This document shows, piece after piece, positions 27,710 through 36,947 of a stretch of DNA of 64,000 nucleotides. The position numbers and the translations under genes were made by a program. The notes below the pieces were generated by a model. The model was not told the DNA's origin, made no database searches, and worked only from the letters and a program-made list of their open reading frames with translations. Source of the stretch: Fuscibacter oryzae (GTDB lineage Bacteria > Pseudomonadota > Alphaproteobacteria > Rhodobacterales > Rhodobacteraceae); the NCBI RefSeq assembly GCF_016765795.1, contig NZ_JAESVP010000004.1, positions 1-64,000 on the forward strand. Direction: 5' to 3'. Positions within the stretch are counted from its first letter, which is position 1, and every line of letters starts with the position of its first letter.

Positions 27710-28780
27710 ATGCACGCCGTCCTGCTGACCGGCCACGGCGGATACGAGGCGCTGGAATACCGGACCGATGTTGCGGTGCCACAGCCAAAGCCCGGAGAGG
27801 TGCTGATCCGTGTCGCCGCTGCGGCGATAAACAACACCGACATCAACACCCGTACGGGCTGGTATTCCAAGGCGGTGACAGAAGGCTCGAATCTGGGCGG
27901 AGCGGGGGGCTTTCAGGGGGCCGATGATGCCGATGCAAGCTGGTCTGGCGTTCCGCTGAAGTTTCCCCGCATTCAAGGGGCGGACGCTTGCGGGCAGATC
28001 GTCGCCGTGGGCGAGGGTGTGACCGCCGCGCGGATCGGAGAACGGGTGATCGTGCGCAACCTTTTGCGAAGCTATGTCGGCTGGAAGCCCTTTGACTGCT
28101 GGACCTTCGGGTCTGAATGCGACGGGGGCTTTGCGCAATATACCGTAGCCCCTTCGCGCGAGACGTTTGCGGTTGATTGCGATTGGACGGATGCCGAACT
28201 GGCCACCATACCCTGCGCCTGGTCAACGGCAGAAAACATGCTGCACCGGGGCAAGGTCGGGGCCGAAACGGTGCTGATTACCGGCGCGTCGGGGGGCGTT
28301 GGTTCGTCGGCGGTGCAACTGGCCAAGCTGCGCGGCGCGACCGTGATCGCTTTGGCGGGCAAGACCAAAGCGGATGAGGTCATGGCCCTTGGCGCTGACC
28401 GGGTGGTTGATCGTAAGGCCGATCTTGTCAAGGAACTTGGCCACGACAGCGTTGATGTCGTGCTGGACCTGGTGGGTGGTTCTGGCTGGCCGCAGCTTTT
28501 GGATGTGCTGAAAAAGGGCGGGCGCTATGTGATTTCGGGCGCCATTGCCGGGCCGCTGGCCCAGATCGACCTGCGCACGCTGTACCTTAAAGACCTTACC
28601 CTGTTCGGCGCGACATTTCAGGACGATTTGGTGTTCGAAAACCTCGTCTCCTATATCGAGGCGGGACGCATCCGCCCCGTCGTTGCCCGCACCTATCCCC
28701 TTTCCGATATCGTTCAGGCCCAGAAGGATTTTCTGGCCAAGGGCCATGTTGGCAAACTGGTCCTTATCCCCCCCTTCTGA
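27710..28780 (+). CDS. Zinc-type alcohol dehydrogenase-like / quinone oxidoreductase (MDR)
   Basis: A 356-residue MDR protein. The N-terminal GroES-like domain starts HAVLLTGHGGYEALEYR. The cofactor motif ITGASGGVGSSAVQLAKLRG and VDVVLDLVGGSGWPQLLDVL match zinc-free quinone-oxidoreductase relatives; the zinc Cys/His pattern is absent. A TTG at 27698 has a better-spaced GGGAGA site than the ATG at 27710, so the protein may be four residues longer. It follows the TetR gene and precedes the enolase-superfamily gene. It may act on an enone or aldehyde intermediate, or in electrophile defence, which is common for TetR-MDR pairs. Confidence 0.82.
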   Translation: MHAVLLTGHGGYEALEYRTDVAVPQPKPGEVLIRVAAAAINNTDINTRTGWYSKAVTEGSNLGGAGGFQGADDADASWSGVPLKFPRIQGADACGQIVAVGEGVTAARIGERVIVRNLLRSYVGWKPFDCWTFGSECDGGFAQYTVAPSRETFAVDCDWTDAELATIPCAWSTAENMLHRGKVGAETVLITGASGGVGSSAVQLAKLRGATVIALAGKTKADEVMALGADRVVDRKADLVKELGHDSVDVVLDLVGGSGWPQLLDVLKKGGRYVISGAIAGPLAQIDLRTLYLKDLTLFGATFQDDLVFENLVSYIEAGRIRPVVARTYPLSDIVQAQKDFLAKGHVGKLVLIPPF

Positions 28781-28808
28781 CAACGACTGAACGCCAGGAA
28801 CCGCTCCG

Positions 28809-29915
28809 ATGAAAATCAAGGAAATTCACGTCTACGCCCATGACCTGCCGGTCAAGAACGGGCCCTATACCATGGCCAATGCCAAGGTCTGGGCACTGGA
28901 CACCACGCTGGTCAAGATCGTCACCGACACCGGCCTGGTTGGCTGGGGCGAGACCTGCCCGGTTGGCTCTACCTACGCGCCAAGCCATACCAAAGGTGCC
29001 CGCGCCGCGCTGGACGAGATGGGGCAGGGGCTGATTGGTGCCCCGCTTCATCCCCTGAGCCTGCGGCGCAAGATGGAGAGCCTGCTGAACGGTCACCGCT
29101 ATGCCAAGGCCGCAATCGACATCGCGGCGTATGACATCATGGGCAAGGCAACCGGCCTGCGTGTGGCCGAGCTTTTGGGCGGCGTGGCGCAGGAAAACGT
29201 GCCATCCTATTTCGCCACCGGCGTGGGCGAGCCGGATGAGATCGCCCGCGTTGCCGCCGAAAAGGTGGCTGAGGGCTATCCCCGCCTGCAAATCAAGATC
29301 GGCGGGCGCCCGGTCGAGGTGGACATCGCCGTGATGCGCAAGGTCTGGGAGGTGATCCGCGGCAAGGGTGTGCGTCTGGCGGCCGATGGCAACCGCGGCC
29401 TGCCCACCCGTGATGCGCTGCGGCTTTCCCGCGAATGCCCGGATATCCCCTTCATCCTTGAACAGCCCTGCAACACCATAGAGGAGCTTGCCGCGATCCG
29501 GGGTCAGGTGCATCACGGCATCTATATGGATGAAAATTCAGAAGATCTTGCCACCGTCATCCGCGCAGCGGGGCAGGGGCTGGTTGATGGCTTTGGCATG
29601 AAGGTCACCCGTATCGGTGGCCTGCAACAGATGGCCGCCTTCCGTGACGTCTGCGAGGCCCGCAGCCTGCCCCACACCTGCGATGATGCCTGGGGCGGCG
29701 ATATCATGGCTGCTGCCTGCACCCATATCGGCGCGACGGTTGCCCCCCGGTTGAACGAGGGCGTCTGGCTGGCCGCGCCCTATATCGAAGGTCACTATGA
29801 TGCCAAAAACGGCATCGACATCATTGGCGGCCATATCAAGCTGCCGGAAGGTCCCGGTCTTGGTGTGGTGCCGGATGAGGGTGCTTTCGGCAATCCGGTT
29901 CTGTCATTCGGCTGA
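28809..29915 (+). CDS. Enolase-superfamily protein (hydroxyproline betaine racemase / hydroxyproline dehydratase type)
   Basis: A 368-residue MLE/mandelate-racemase-subgroup enzyme. The N-terminal capping domain starts [20 protein letters not shown]. Barrel residues are Lys in RLQIKIGG (KxK-like end of strand 2), Asp in LAADGNRG, Glu in ILEQPCNT, Asp-Glu in YMDENSED and Lys in [11 protein letters not shown], so both acid-base lysines and three metal ligands are present. The N-terminal and [16 protein letters not shown] segments match my memory of HpbD (4-hydroxyproline betaine 2-epimerase) and of cis-3-hydroxyproline dehydratase. Either reaction fits a region with a betaine importer. Two SDR genes follow with short gaps. 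Confidence 0.82.
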   Translation: MKIKEIHVYAHDLPVKNGPYTMANAKVWALDTTLVKIVTDTGLVGWGETCPVGSTYAPSHTKGARAALDEMGQGLIGAPLHPLSLRRKMESLLNGHRYAKAAIDIAAYDIMGKATGLRVAELLGGVAQENVPSYFATGVGEPDEIARVAAEKVAEGYPRLQIKIGGRPVEVDIAVMRKVWEVIRGKGVRLAADGNRGLPTRDALRLSRECPDIPFILEQPCNTIEELAAIRGQVHHGIYMDENSEDLATVIRAAGQGLVDGFGMKVTRIGGLQQMAAFRDVCEARSLPHTCDDAWGGDIMAAACTHIGATVAPRLNEGVWLAAPYIEGHYDAKNGIDIIGGHIKLPEGPGLGVVPDEGAFGNPVLSFG

Positions 29916-29923
29916 GGAAAGAA

Positions 29924-30652
29924 ATGAACGATCTTAGGGGAAAGAAGGCGCTTGTAACGGGCGCAGCGGGTGGCATCGGCGCTGCGGTGGTTAAGGCTTT
30001 GCGGGCGCAGGGCGTTGCGGTGGCGGTTGCAGACCGCGATGTATCGGCGGTTGAGGCCGAGGCGCATCTGCCGGGGAACCTGCTGGAAGCCGCCTATGCC
30101 GATGGCTTGCCCGCTGCGGCCAAGGCCGCGCTGGGCGGGCTGGACATCATCGTCAACAACGCAGGCGTGATCACCCGTGGCAAGGTGGATGAAACCACGG
30201 ATGCCGATTGGGATCTGTCGGTCGGGGTGAATGTGCAGGCGCCGTTCCGCATCTGCCGTGCGGCCATTCCGCTGATGGGGCCGGGCAGTGCCATCGTCAA
30301 CGTCGCCTCGTGCTGGGGTTTGCGTCCCGGTCCGGGTCATGCGGTCTATTGCATGACCAAGGCCGCGATCGCCTCACTTACGCAGTGCATGGGCATGGAT
30401 CACGCCGACAAGGGCATCCGTATCAATGCCGTCGCCCCGAACGAGGTAAACACCCCCATGCTGCGCACCGGCTTTGCCAAGCGCGGGTTCGATCCCGATA
30501 GTGCCGTGGCCGAGTTGGGCAAATCCGTGCCGCTGGGCCGGATCGCCGAGCCGGAAGATATTGCCGACGTGATCGTGTTTCTCGCCTCGGACGCCTCGCG
30601 CTACATGGTGGGCGCGGTGGTAGAGGTGAATGGCGGGAAGCCTGTGAAATGA
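29924..30652 (+). CDS. SDR-family oxidoreductase
   Basis: A 242-residue short-chain dehydrogenase. It has TGAAGGIG, then Asp in VADRDVS (NAD preference), NNAGVITRG, Ser in VNVASCWG and YCMTK with the catalytic Tyr and Lys. The C-terminus is [13 protein letters not shown], the usual end of the fold. It starts 8 bases after the enolase-superfamily gene and overlaps the next SDR as ATGA, so the three act together. The substrate is unknown. Confidence 0.82.
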   Translation: MNDLRGKKALVTGAAGGIGAAVVKALRAQGVAVAVADRDVSAVEAEAHLPGNLLEAAYADGLPAAAKAALGGLDIIVNNAGVITRGKVDETTDADWDLSVGVNVQAPFRICRAAIPLMGPGSAIVNVASCWGLRPGPGHAVYCMTKAAIASLTQCMGMDHADKGIRINAVAPNEVNTPMLRTGFAKRGFDPDSAVAELGKSVPLGRIAEPEDIADVIVFLASDASRYMVGAVVEVNGGKPVK

Positions 30653-31380
30653 GCCGCTTTGCAGGAAAAACCGCGCTTGTGACGGGCGGGCGGTCTGGCA
30701 TCGGGCAAGCCATTGCCCGCCGCCTTGCCGACGAGGGCGCGCGGGTGTTTACCGCCCAGCGTGGCCCGGATGCCGCGTTCGAGGGCATCGAGGCCGATTT
30801 TACCGACACCGCCAGCCCCGCAAATGTGGTGGCCGAAATCATCGCCCGCGCGGGCCGTCTGGATGTGCTGGTGAACAACGCTGGCATGATGCAGGAGGCC
30901 CGCGCCGAAGCCATGTCGCTTGAAGATTGGGAGCGCAATCTGCGCGTCAACCTGACCGCGCCCTTCTTGTTCATCAAGGCTGCACTGCCGCATCTGCGCA
31001 CGGGGCGGGGCGCAATTGTCAACATAGGCTCTATCGAGGGGCTGGGGTCCAACCCGCAGCACGCCGCCTATTCGGCGTCGAAGGCGGGCCTGCATGGGCT
31101 GACCCGCGCTGTGGCGGTGGACGAATCGACAGACGTGCGCTGCAACGCCGTTGCACCCGGCTGGATTGACACCGAGCTGAACGAAGCCTTCGTCAACGCC
31201 ATGCCGGACCCGGCGGCGTTTCGCGCCAATATCGGGCGTATCCATCCGGTGGGGCGGACCGGCAAGCCCGAGGAAGTGGCGGCGCTGGTGGCATGGCTGG
31301 CCTCGGACGAGGCGGCGTTTGTGACGGGGCAAGTCTGGACGGTTGATGGTGGCCGGATGGCAAAGTTGAGCTTGCCCTAA
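30649..31380 (+). CDS. SDR-family oxidoreductase, second of a pair
   Basis: A 243-residue short-chain dehydrogenase. It has TGGRSGIG, a basic/neutral AQRGPD after beta-2 (NADPH possible), NNAGMMQEA, Ser in NIGSIEG and YSASKAG. It differs enough from the SDR at 29924 to be a separate family rather than a recent copy. It is the last gene of the TetR-led operon and ends 29 bases from the convergent EntA-like gene. Confidence 0.82.
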   Translation: MSRFAGKTALVTGGRSGIGQAIARRLADEGARVFTAQRGPDAAFEGIEADFTDTASPANVVAEIIARAGRLDVLVNNAGMMQEARAEAMSLEDWERNLRVNLTAPFLFIKAALPHLRTGRGAIVNIGSIEGLGSNPQHAAYSASKAGLHGLTRAVAVDESTDVRCNAVAPGWIDTELNEAFVNAMPDPAAFRANIGRIHPVGRTGKPEEVAALVAWLASDEAAFVTGQVWTVDGGRMAKLSLP

Positions 31381-31409
31381 ACCGCGTCGGGGGCCACCCC
31401 GGCGTTCCT

Positions 31410-32186
31410 TTACCTTGTTCCCAAGGTTGCCCCACCATCGATCACAATGTTCTCCATCGTGATGTGCCGCGCCCGGTCAGATAGCAGGAACAGCACCAGA
31501 TCGGCCACGTCGTCCACCTCGGCCATGCGGCGCAAGGGTATGCCTAGCCGCCAGGTCTTGGGATCACCGTTCAGCACCCCTTCAAGGCCGGACGTGGCCG
31601 CCTGGGTCTGGCGCTGCATCTCGGTGTTGGTCGATCCGGGCGAGACGATATTGCAGCGCACGCCATAGTCGGACAGTTCCAGCCCAAGGCATTTCATCGC
31701 ATGGATGATTGCGGCTTTTGACGCAGGATAAGCCCCCAGCCCCACCCGTGGCGTGGTGCCCGAATTCGAGCCGATGGTTACAATGCCGCCCTGCCGACGG
31801 CTGGCCATATGGCGGGCGACGGGCAGGGTCAGCTCCAGCGTGGCCAGAAAGTTTGTCTCGACAATGCGGCGAATGCCATCTGCGGGGCAATCCAGCAGAC
31901 GACCCGCCTCCAGCACACCGGCGGCATTCACCAGATGGTCGATGCCGCCGAAATCGGCGATCCAACGATCAAGCCCGGCAGTGAACCGCGCGCTGTCGGC
32001 GACATCCATCACCTCGCACAGCAAGGCATCGGCATTTGGCCCGGCCTCTTGCCGCAGGGCGTCAAGTTTTGCCTGCGACCGGCCAAGCGCAATCACCTGC
32101 ACACCCGTGGCCAGCAGGGCAAGCGCGATGCCCTTGCCAATCCCTTGACTGGCCCCTGTGACGATGGCGACAGGCATCGTGTTCAT
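31410..32186 (-). CDS. EntA-like SDR (2,3-dihydro-2,3-dihydroxybenzoate dehydrogenase family)
   Basis: A 258-residue SDR. EntA-like segments are EVMDVADSARF, LVNAAGVLEAGRL, GIVTIGSNSGTTPRVGLGAYPASKA, YGVRCNIVSPGSTNTEMQRQ, LGIPLRRMAEVDDVADLVLFLLSD and HITMENIVIDGGATLG. These closely follow E. coli EntA. No isochorismate or siderophore gene is nearby, so a real role in catechol siderophore synthesis is doubtful. It overlaps the FAD gene by 4 bases and closes the GntR-led operon, so it may act on a product of that pathway. The ATG at 32186 is chosen; a longer frame runs through the FAD gene. Confidence 0.8.
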   Translation of the reverse strand: MNTMPVAIVTGASQGIGKGIALALLATGVQVIALGRSQAKLDALRQEAGPNADALLCEVMDVADSARFTAGLDRWIADFGGIDHLVNAAGVLEAGRLLDCPADGIRRIVETNFLATLELTLPVARHMASRRQGGIVTIGSNSGTTPRVGLGAYPASKAAIIHAMKCLGLELSDYGVRCNIVSPGSTNTEMQRQTQAATSGLEGVLNGDPKTWRLGIPLRRMAEVDDVADLVLFLLSDRARHITMENIVIDGGATLGTR

Positions 32187-33523
32187 TCCCGTCCCGCCCG
32201 CCATTCCTTGTAGCGCAGGAACACATTTGCCCCCAGGGTCGAGAATGGCTTTGGCGGCAGTTTCGTCGGCTGGGCATCCTTGGCAAAGTGACGGGTGGCG
32301 TCGGTTTCCAGACCCATCGCCAGCTCGGCGGCGGCAATGCCGGTCAGTGTTGAACGTGCGGTGCCAAGGCCGTTGCAGACAGTGGCAGCGAAAAGCCCCG
32401 CCTCCAGTTCTCTGGCAATCGAGACGCCATTGCGCGTCAGGCACAGGTGCCCGGCCCAGGTGTATTCCTGCTTCACGCCTTTCAGCGCCGGAAAGCGGTC
32501 GGCGAATTTCTGGCGATGGACGGCGGCTGTGCGGGTTAGCGCGGCATCCGACGCCTCCATTTCCGGCAGAAAGCTGGCACAGGTGCGGGTGATGATGCGG
32601 TTGCCGCCAAGGGCTGTGTCGATCCGGCGCATCGTGGTGCCCATCGGATCGGCGGGGGTCACACCCCAGCGCGGCTGACCACCCAGCGCTTTCACCGTCT
32701 GGGCAGAAAGATCCACCGTCATCGAGGCATAAAGGAAAACGTGCATCAGGCGGTTCTGGGCAAAGCCAAAGCTTTCCAGATGCCCGTTGTTCGCCAGAAT
32801 GATCTTGCCCGCCGAAACGTGGCCGTGGGGGGTGGTTACGGTCCAGCCGCTGCCGCTGCGGGCAAAGGCGGTGACGGGCGTGTTTTCCCACACCCCCACG
32901 CCCGAGGCGCGCAGCCCCTCGCCAAAGCCGCGCACAAAGCCAGCCGGTTGCAGCATCACCGTGCCGGGGGTGTAAAGCCCCGAGACATAGTGGCGGCTGC
33001 CGGTCAGATCGAACATCCCCTTGGCATCAAGGCGCTCGTTCGGTTCGCCCAGCGAGGTCAGATGATCGGCATAGCTGCGGTTCAGCGTATCGGCAGTGTC
33101 AGAGGCCGCGCCATTCACCTTGCCCACCGGGTCAAAATAATCGGCCCTGATGCCGTAATCCGCAACTGCGCCCCGCGCAAAGGCGATGGCCTGCCGGTTC
33201 AGCGCGATCATCCCCCCGTCATCGCCATGCCCGGCGTAGTCATCCGAGGTAAGTTCATGCGGCAGGTCGATCATAAAGCCTGAATTGCGGCCCGAGGCCC
33301 CTTCGGCAAGGCGGGTTGCCTCCAGCACGGCGATTTTCAAGGTCGGGTCCAGTTCGCGCAACCTGCGGGCTGCAGCAAGGCCGGCAAATCCGCCACCGAT
33401 GATCGCCACATCAACCCTCTGGTCGCCCGGCAGGGACAGGGGCGCTGGCTGGCCCGGCAAAATGGCGGACCATGCAGCGGGGCCTTTGTGCACGGGCGTG
33501 CGGCGGGCCTCATATCGGGTCAT
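32183..33523 (-). CDS. FAD-dependent amine oxidoreductase (PuuB/OrdL-like, DAO family)
   Basis: A 446-residue DAO-fold flavoprotein. The dinucleotide motif is VDVAIIGGGFAGLAAARRL, then GASGRNSGFMID, which holds the flavin-contact RNSG of PuuB-like oxidases. The late segment GLFAATVCNGLGTARSTLTG is the second flavin region. It would oxidise a secondary or primary amine to an imine or aldehyde for the adjacent aldehyde dehydrogenase. I chose ATG 33523 (MTRYEARR), with AGGA seven bases before; ATG 33535 is an alternative. A hairpin lies between it and the ALDH gene. Confidence 0.83.
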   Translation of the reverse strand: MTRYEARRTPVHKGPAAWSAILPGQPAPLSLPGDQRVDVAIIGGGFAGLAAARRLRELDPTLKIAVLEATRLAEGASGRNSGFMIDLPHELTSDDYAGHGDDGGMIALNRQAIAFARGAVADYGIRADYFDPVGKVNGAASDTADTLNRSYADHLTSLGEPNERLDAKGMFDLTGSRHYVSGLYTPGTVMLQPAGFVRGFGEGLRASGVGVWENTPVTAFARSGSGWTVTTPHGHVSAGKIILANNGHLESFGFAQNRLMHVFLYASMTVDLSAQTVKALGGQPRWGVTPADPMGTTMRRIDTALGGNRIITRTCASFLPEMEASDAALTRTAAVHRQKFADRFPALKGVKQEYTWAGHLCLTRNGVSIARELEAGLFAATVCNGLGTARSTLTGIAAAELAMGLETDATRHFAKDAQPTKLPPKPFSTLGANVFLRYKEWRAGRE

Positions 33524-33600
33524 CTGGGTCCTCATCTTCTGGCACGTCTGGGCGGCGGTGAAAACCGCTCCGGCTGTCAAGTCATCTTTGTCCGGCACCA

Positions 33601-33635
33601 GGGCGGCACGCAAGGAAGCGCTTGCGCCGCCGCCC
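33601..33635 (-). other. Intercistronic hairpin between ALDH and FAD genes
   Basis: GGGCGGCaCGCAAG pairs with CTTGCGccGCCGCCC around a 6-base loop, with one small bulge. There is no T run on either strand. It lies in a 169-base gap inside the operon and may stabilise upstream mRNA. Confidence 0.55.
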
Positions 33636-33692
33636 CGCTTGCAGACCTGGCAACCGCGACCCTACCCCTGCCGAAAGGGTCGATACGCCGCA

Positions 33693-35186
33693 TCAGCCCA
33701 CCGCTTCGTCCGTATCATCGGCCAGATCGACCCAGATCGTCTTGACCTGGGTGTATTGGTCATGGGCGTGGATGCCGTTGTCGCGCCCACCGAATCCCGA
33801 CTGCTTGAACCCGCCGAAGGGGGTAGAAATATCACCCTCACCGAAGGAGTTCACCGTGACAGTTCCGGCCCGCAGCGCGCGGGCGCCGCGCAGGGCGCGC
33901 TTGATGTTGGCGGTAAAAATGCTGGCGGCAAGGCCATATTCGGTGTCATTCGCCAGCGCGATGGCTTCGTCAAAGCTGTCAACCGTAAGAACCGACAGCA
34001 CCGGGCCAAAGATCTCCTCGCGCGCTTGCTTGGCATCGCGCGGAACATCAAGGATTGTCGGCTCGACAAAGCCCTTGCTGGCCTTGCCGCCAAGGATGAC
34101 CTTGGGGCCCTTCTCCAGATAGCTGCAAACCTTGTCGAAATGCGCCTTGGACACCAGCGCGCCCACCCGGTTCACCGGATCCATCGGGTCGCCCATCGGC
34201 CATTCGCGGGCATGGGCGACGATACGCTTCAGCAGCTCTTCCTTGACACCCTTCTGCACGATCAGGCGCGAGGAGGCAGAGCAGTTTTCGCCCATGTTCC
34301 AGAAAGCACCGTTGACGATATGGGCCGCAACCCGGTCAAGGTTTTCGGCGTCATCCAGCACCACAGCCGGATTTTTGCCACCCATCTCCAGCGTGACTTC
34401 CTTGAGGTTGGATTCCGCCGCATAGCGCAGGAAGCGTCGCCCGGTTTCGGTGCTGCCGGTAAAGGACACAGCGTCAATGTCCATGTGGCGACCGATGGGT
34501 TCGCCAACCTCTGGCCCGGTGCCGGGCACCACGTTGAAGACGCCCGCAGGAATGCCCGCCTCCATCGCCAGTTCGGCCATGCGAAGGGTGGTCAGCGGGG
34601 TTTCCTCGGCCGGTTTGACGATGACCGAACATCCGGCGGCCAGCGCCGGGCCGATCTTCCACGCCAGCATGAGAAGCGGGAAGTTCCACGGCAGGACAAG
34701 TCCGACAACGCCCACGGGTTCACGCACCACCATGGCGATGTGGTTGTCCGATGCCGGGGCGACTTGATCGTAGATCTTGTCAATCAGCTCGGCGTGCCAA
34801 GTCAGGCAATTGATCGTCTCGGGGATATCAACCTGTTCACAGTCATAAATCGTCTTGCCGGAATCGAGGCTTTCCAGCACCGCCAGTTCGCGGGCGTTGC
34901 GCTTGACCAGTTTCGCCAGCCTGATCAGGGTCTCTTTGCGGTCCTTCGGATGCAGGCGCGACCAGCGGCCGTCTTCAAAGGCATCGCGGGCCTTTGCCAC
35001 GGCAAGGTCCACATCTTCGGGCCCGCAAGCGGCAACCTTGGCCAGCACATCGCCCGTGGCGGGATTGACCGTGTCAAAGGTCTTGCCTGCGATGGCGGGG
35101 CGGAAATGGCCGTCGATGAAAGCCTGGGTCGGAATGGACAGACCGGCGGCGATGGCCTTGTATTCTTCGGTGGTCAGAAGGCTCAT
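33693..35186 (-). CDS. Aldehyde dehydrogenase (PuuC-like)
   Basis: A 497-residue NAD-dependent aldehyde dehydrogenase. The Asn in VLPWNFPLLM, SFTGSTETG at the cofactor site, Glu in TLEMGGKNPAVV and Cys in NMGENCSASSRL are all in place. The set resembles gamma-glutamyl-aminobutyraldehyde dehydrogenases. The ATG at 35186 has GGAG eight bases upstream; the longer start overlaps the DapA-family gene. Between a FAD amine oxidase and a lyase, it likely turns the aldehyde from oxidised amine into an acid. Nothing in the sequence fixes the chain length. Confidence 0.88.
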   Translation of the reverse strand: MSLLTTEEYKAIAAGLSIPTQAFIDGHFRPAIAGKTFDTVNPATGDVLAKVAACGPEDVDLAVAKARDAFEDGRWSRLHPKDRKETLIRLAKLVKRNARELAVLESLDSGKTIYDCEQVDIPETINCLTWHAELIDKIYDQVAPASDNHIAMVVREPVGVVGLVLPWNFPLLMLAWKIGPALAAGCSVIVKPAEETPLTTLRMAELAMEAGIPAGVFNVVPGTGPEVGEPIGRHMDIDAVSFTGSTETGRRFLRYAAESNLKEVTLEMGGKNPAVVLDDAENLDRVAAHIVNGAFWNMGENCSASSRLIVQKGVKEELLKRIVAHAREWPMGDPMDPVNRVGALVSKAHFDKVCSYLEKGPKVILGGKASKGFVEPTILDVPRDAKQAREEIFGPVLSVLTVDSFDEAIALANDTEYGLAASIFTANIKRALRGARALRAGTVTVNSFGEGDISTPFGGFKQSGFGGRDNGIHAHDQYTQVKTIWVDLADDTDEAVG

Positions 35187-35190
35187 CGGT

Positions 35191-36093
35191 TCACTCCGCA
35201 ACGATCTGGGCGATGGTGGTTTTCAACACGCGCACGGTTTGTTCCAACTGGCGCTTGTCATCTTTGTTCAGGCCTTTCAGCGGCGGGCGCGGCGGGCCGG
35301 CATACTGGCCCATCATTTCGCAGCCGTGCTTGATGCACTGGATGAACTTGCCACCCTGTTCCAGAACGCGCATCAGCGGCATCAGCGCCGACATGATGCG
35401 ACGGCCCTTGTCGAAATTACCTTCGATTGCACAGGCCTTGTACAGCGCCAGATGTTCGGCGGGCAAAAAGTTCGATCCGCCACAAACCCAGGACCGCGCG
35501 CCCCAGGCGAAGAATTCAAGCGCCTGATCGTCCATACCGCAAGACATCTGGATATGCGGATAGTCGCGGGCCAACAGGTGGACGCGGTTGATGTCGCCCG
35601 AGGATTCCTTGATGGCGCAGAAATTGCGGCTGCGGCCGGCACGGTCCAGAAACTCCTCGCCCATGTTGATGCCCATCCGGCCGGGATAGTTATACAGCAT
35701 GATCGGCAGATCGGCGGCGCGGTCGATGGCCAGCGCATTCAGCGCGTTTTCACGCTCGGTCGGCACGGAATAGGGCGGGCTGCCCACCAGGATCGAATCC
35801 GCGCCGATCTTGGCGGCATGTTCGGCCATGATGACCGAATCTTCCAGCCGGATCGCCACGGTGCCCAGCATCAGATGCACCCGGCCCTTGGTCACCTCAC
35901 GGGCAAGGCTTGCCATTTCAAGGCGTTCCTGCATCGACTGGGCATAATATTCGCCGGTCGAACCGCCATTGATGATGCCATGAACGCCCGCAGCGATCAG
36001 GTATTCCAACTGTGCGACAAAAGCGTCGCGGTCGATAGTTCCGTCCTCACGATGGGGCGTGATGGCGGGGGTGTAGATGCCTTCGAATTTCAT
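35191..36093 (-). CDS. DapA/DHDPS-family lyase or aldolase
   Basis: A 300-residue TIM-barrel Schiff-base enzyme. GIINGGSTGEYYAQSMQERLE corresponds to the GTTGE substrate loop, Tyr lies in IMLYNYPGRMG, and the Schiff-base Lys in FCAIKESSGDI. It does not look like a true DapA, since the housekeeping motif order differs and it sits in a catabolic operon. Family members cleave or dehydrate keto-acids, among them hydroxyproline-pathway deaminases and keto-deoxy sugar aldolases. It overlaps the GntR gene by 4 bases and is 4 bases before the ALDH gene. Confidence 0.85.
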   Translation of the reverse strand: MKFEGIYTPAITPHREDGTIDRDAFVAQLEYLIAAGVHGIINGGSTGEYYAQSMQERLEMASLAREVTKGRVHLMLGTVAIRLEDSVIMAEHAAKIGADSILVGSPPYSVPTERENALNALAIDRAADLPIMLYNYPGRMGINMGEEFLDRAGRSRNFCAIKESSGDINRVHLLARDYPHIQMSCGMDDQALEFFAWGARSWVCGGSNFLPAEHLALYKACAIEGNFDKGRRIMSALMPLMRVLEQGGKFIQCIKHGCEMMGQYAGPPRPPLKGLNKDDKRQLEQTVRVLKTTIAQIVAE

Positions 36094-36845
36094 GAGGCTC
36101 CTCGTGTTTCGGCTACTCCGGGCGCGCGGCCCAGAGGAATGTTGATGCTTTCGGGGGTGACGAAGCTTTCGATCTGGGCGCGAGACAGCTCCCAGTGGGC
36201 CACGGCCAGATTGGCAGCGGCGTCGGCATTTCCGGCTTCGATCAGGTCAATGAACTGGTCGTGCTGGTCGGCGGCAAGCTCTCGCTGCGGGGCGAGGTGC
36301 AGCTTACGTGGGTTGTAAAAGGTCATCCCGATGCGGGTGTGGTCGATCAGCAGGCGGCGCAGGCTGGGCGTCAGGTATTCGTTATCGGCCATTTCGCCGA
36401 TGATTGAATGGAAGCGCTCGTTCCCCAGCGCCCTTTCGGCCGCATCACCGGACTTGATCGCCTGACGGAACGCCCACTGGCATTCCTTCAGCTTTACGAC
36501 CTGCGCAGATGTGGCGTTTTCAGCCGCAAGGCGCGTTGTCGCCGCATAGATCATCGGGGCGGCCACAAAGAAATTGCGCAGCGTCTTGTGTGACATGGGC
36601 GCCACCTGCGCGCCACGGTTTTCATGCAAGACCAGATAGCCCTCACCGGCAAGCTGGCGCAGCACCTCCCGCAGGGGGGGGCGAGAAATACCATAGATTT
36701 CCGCAAGTTCGGTTTCATCCAGATAGACGCCCGGCTCCAACGCCTCGGTCAGAACCTTGCGGCGCAGGTCCTCGATGCACTGGGTCTTCTTGCTGCGGGA
36801 ATCGATGTCCAAGGGTTCTCTCCTGCCTGATCCGGGGGTCTTCAC
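36090..36845 (-). CDS. GntR-family regulator with FCD domain
   Basis: A 251-residue FadR-subfamily regulator. The winged helix has LEPGVYLDETELAEIYGISRPPLREVLRQLAGEGYLVL (about 37-75) with the usual SR/PLREVL recognition. The all-helical FCD domain contains ERFHSIIGEMADN and the metal-type His residues in DHTRIGM and DQHDQFIDLIEAG. It heads the leftward operon and is divergent from the ProV-type gene, so it likely controls both through 36871-36900. The effector is probably a carboxylate intermediate. Confidence 0.9.
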   Translation of the reverse strand: MKTPGSGRREPLDIDSRSKKTQCIEDLRRKVLTEALEPGVYLDETELAEIYGISRPPLREVLRQLAGEGYLVLHENRGAQVAPMSHKTLRNFFVAAPMIYAATTRLAAENATSAQVVKLKECQWAFRQAIKSGDAAERALGNERFHSIIGEMADNEYLTPSLRRLLIDHTRIGMTFYNPRKLHLAPQRELAADQHDQFIDLIEAGNADAAANLAVAHWELSRAQIESFVTPESINIPLGRAPGVAETRGAS

Positions 36846-36870
36846 CGTGATTCAGGTAGCTTGCTTTCTG

Positions 36871-36900
36871 TGTAGTCTAATAAAATACATATTGTCTACA
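36871..36900. promoter_or_regulatory. Candidate GntR operator in the divergent promoter
   Basis: TGTCTACA at 36893-36900 fits the TGTNNACA form often bound by FCD-type GntR proteins. GTCTA is repeated at 36875 and 36894, 19 bases apart (about two turns). The whole gap from 36855 to 36920 is very AT-rich compared with its surroundings. Confidence 0.55.
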
Positions 36901-36947
36901 TTAAAATTATATGGTTGTAGTTTGGAAACCGGGAGGAGAGATTCTGC

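Noticed and set aside
25636-27870. 744-codon open frame on the minus strand across mttB, tetR and MDR genes
   Set aside because: It spans three well-supported plus-strand genes, a terminator and two operators, and its translation shows no family pattern. It is a product of high GC content.
33285-35333. 682-codon plus-strand frame opposite the ALDH gene
   Set aside because: The minus strand encodes a full aldehyde dehydrogenase with all catalytic residues. The opposite frame has no motifs.
35191-36093. Housekeeping dapA
   Set aside because: The fold and Schiff-base Lys fit, but the operon is GntR-controlled and catabolic, and the substrate loop differs from biosynthetic DapA. I keep it as a family-level call.
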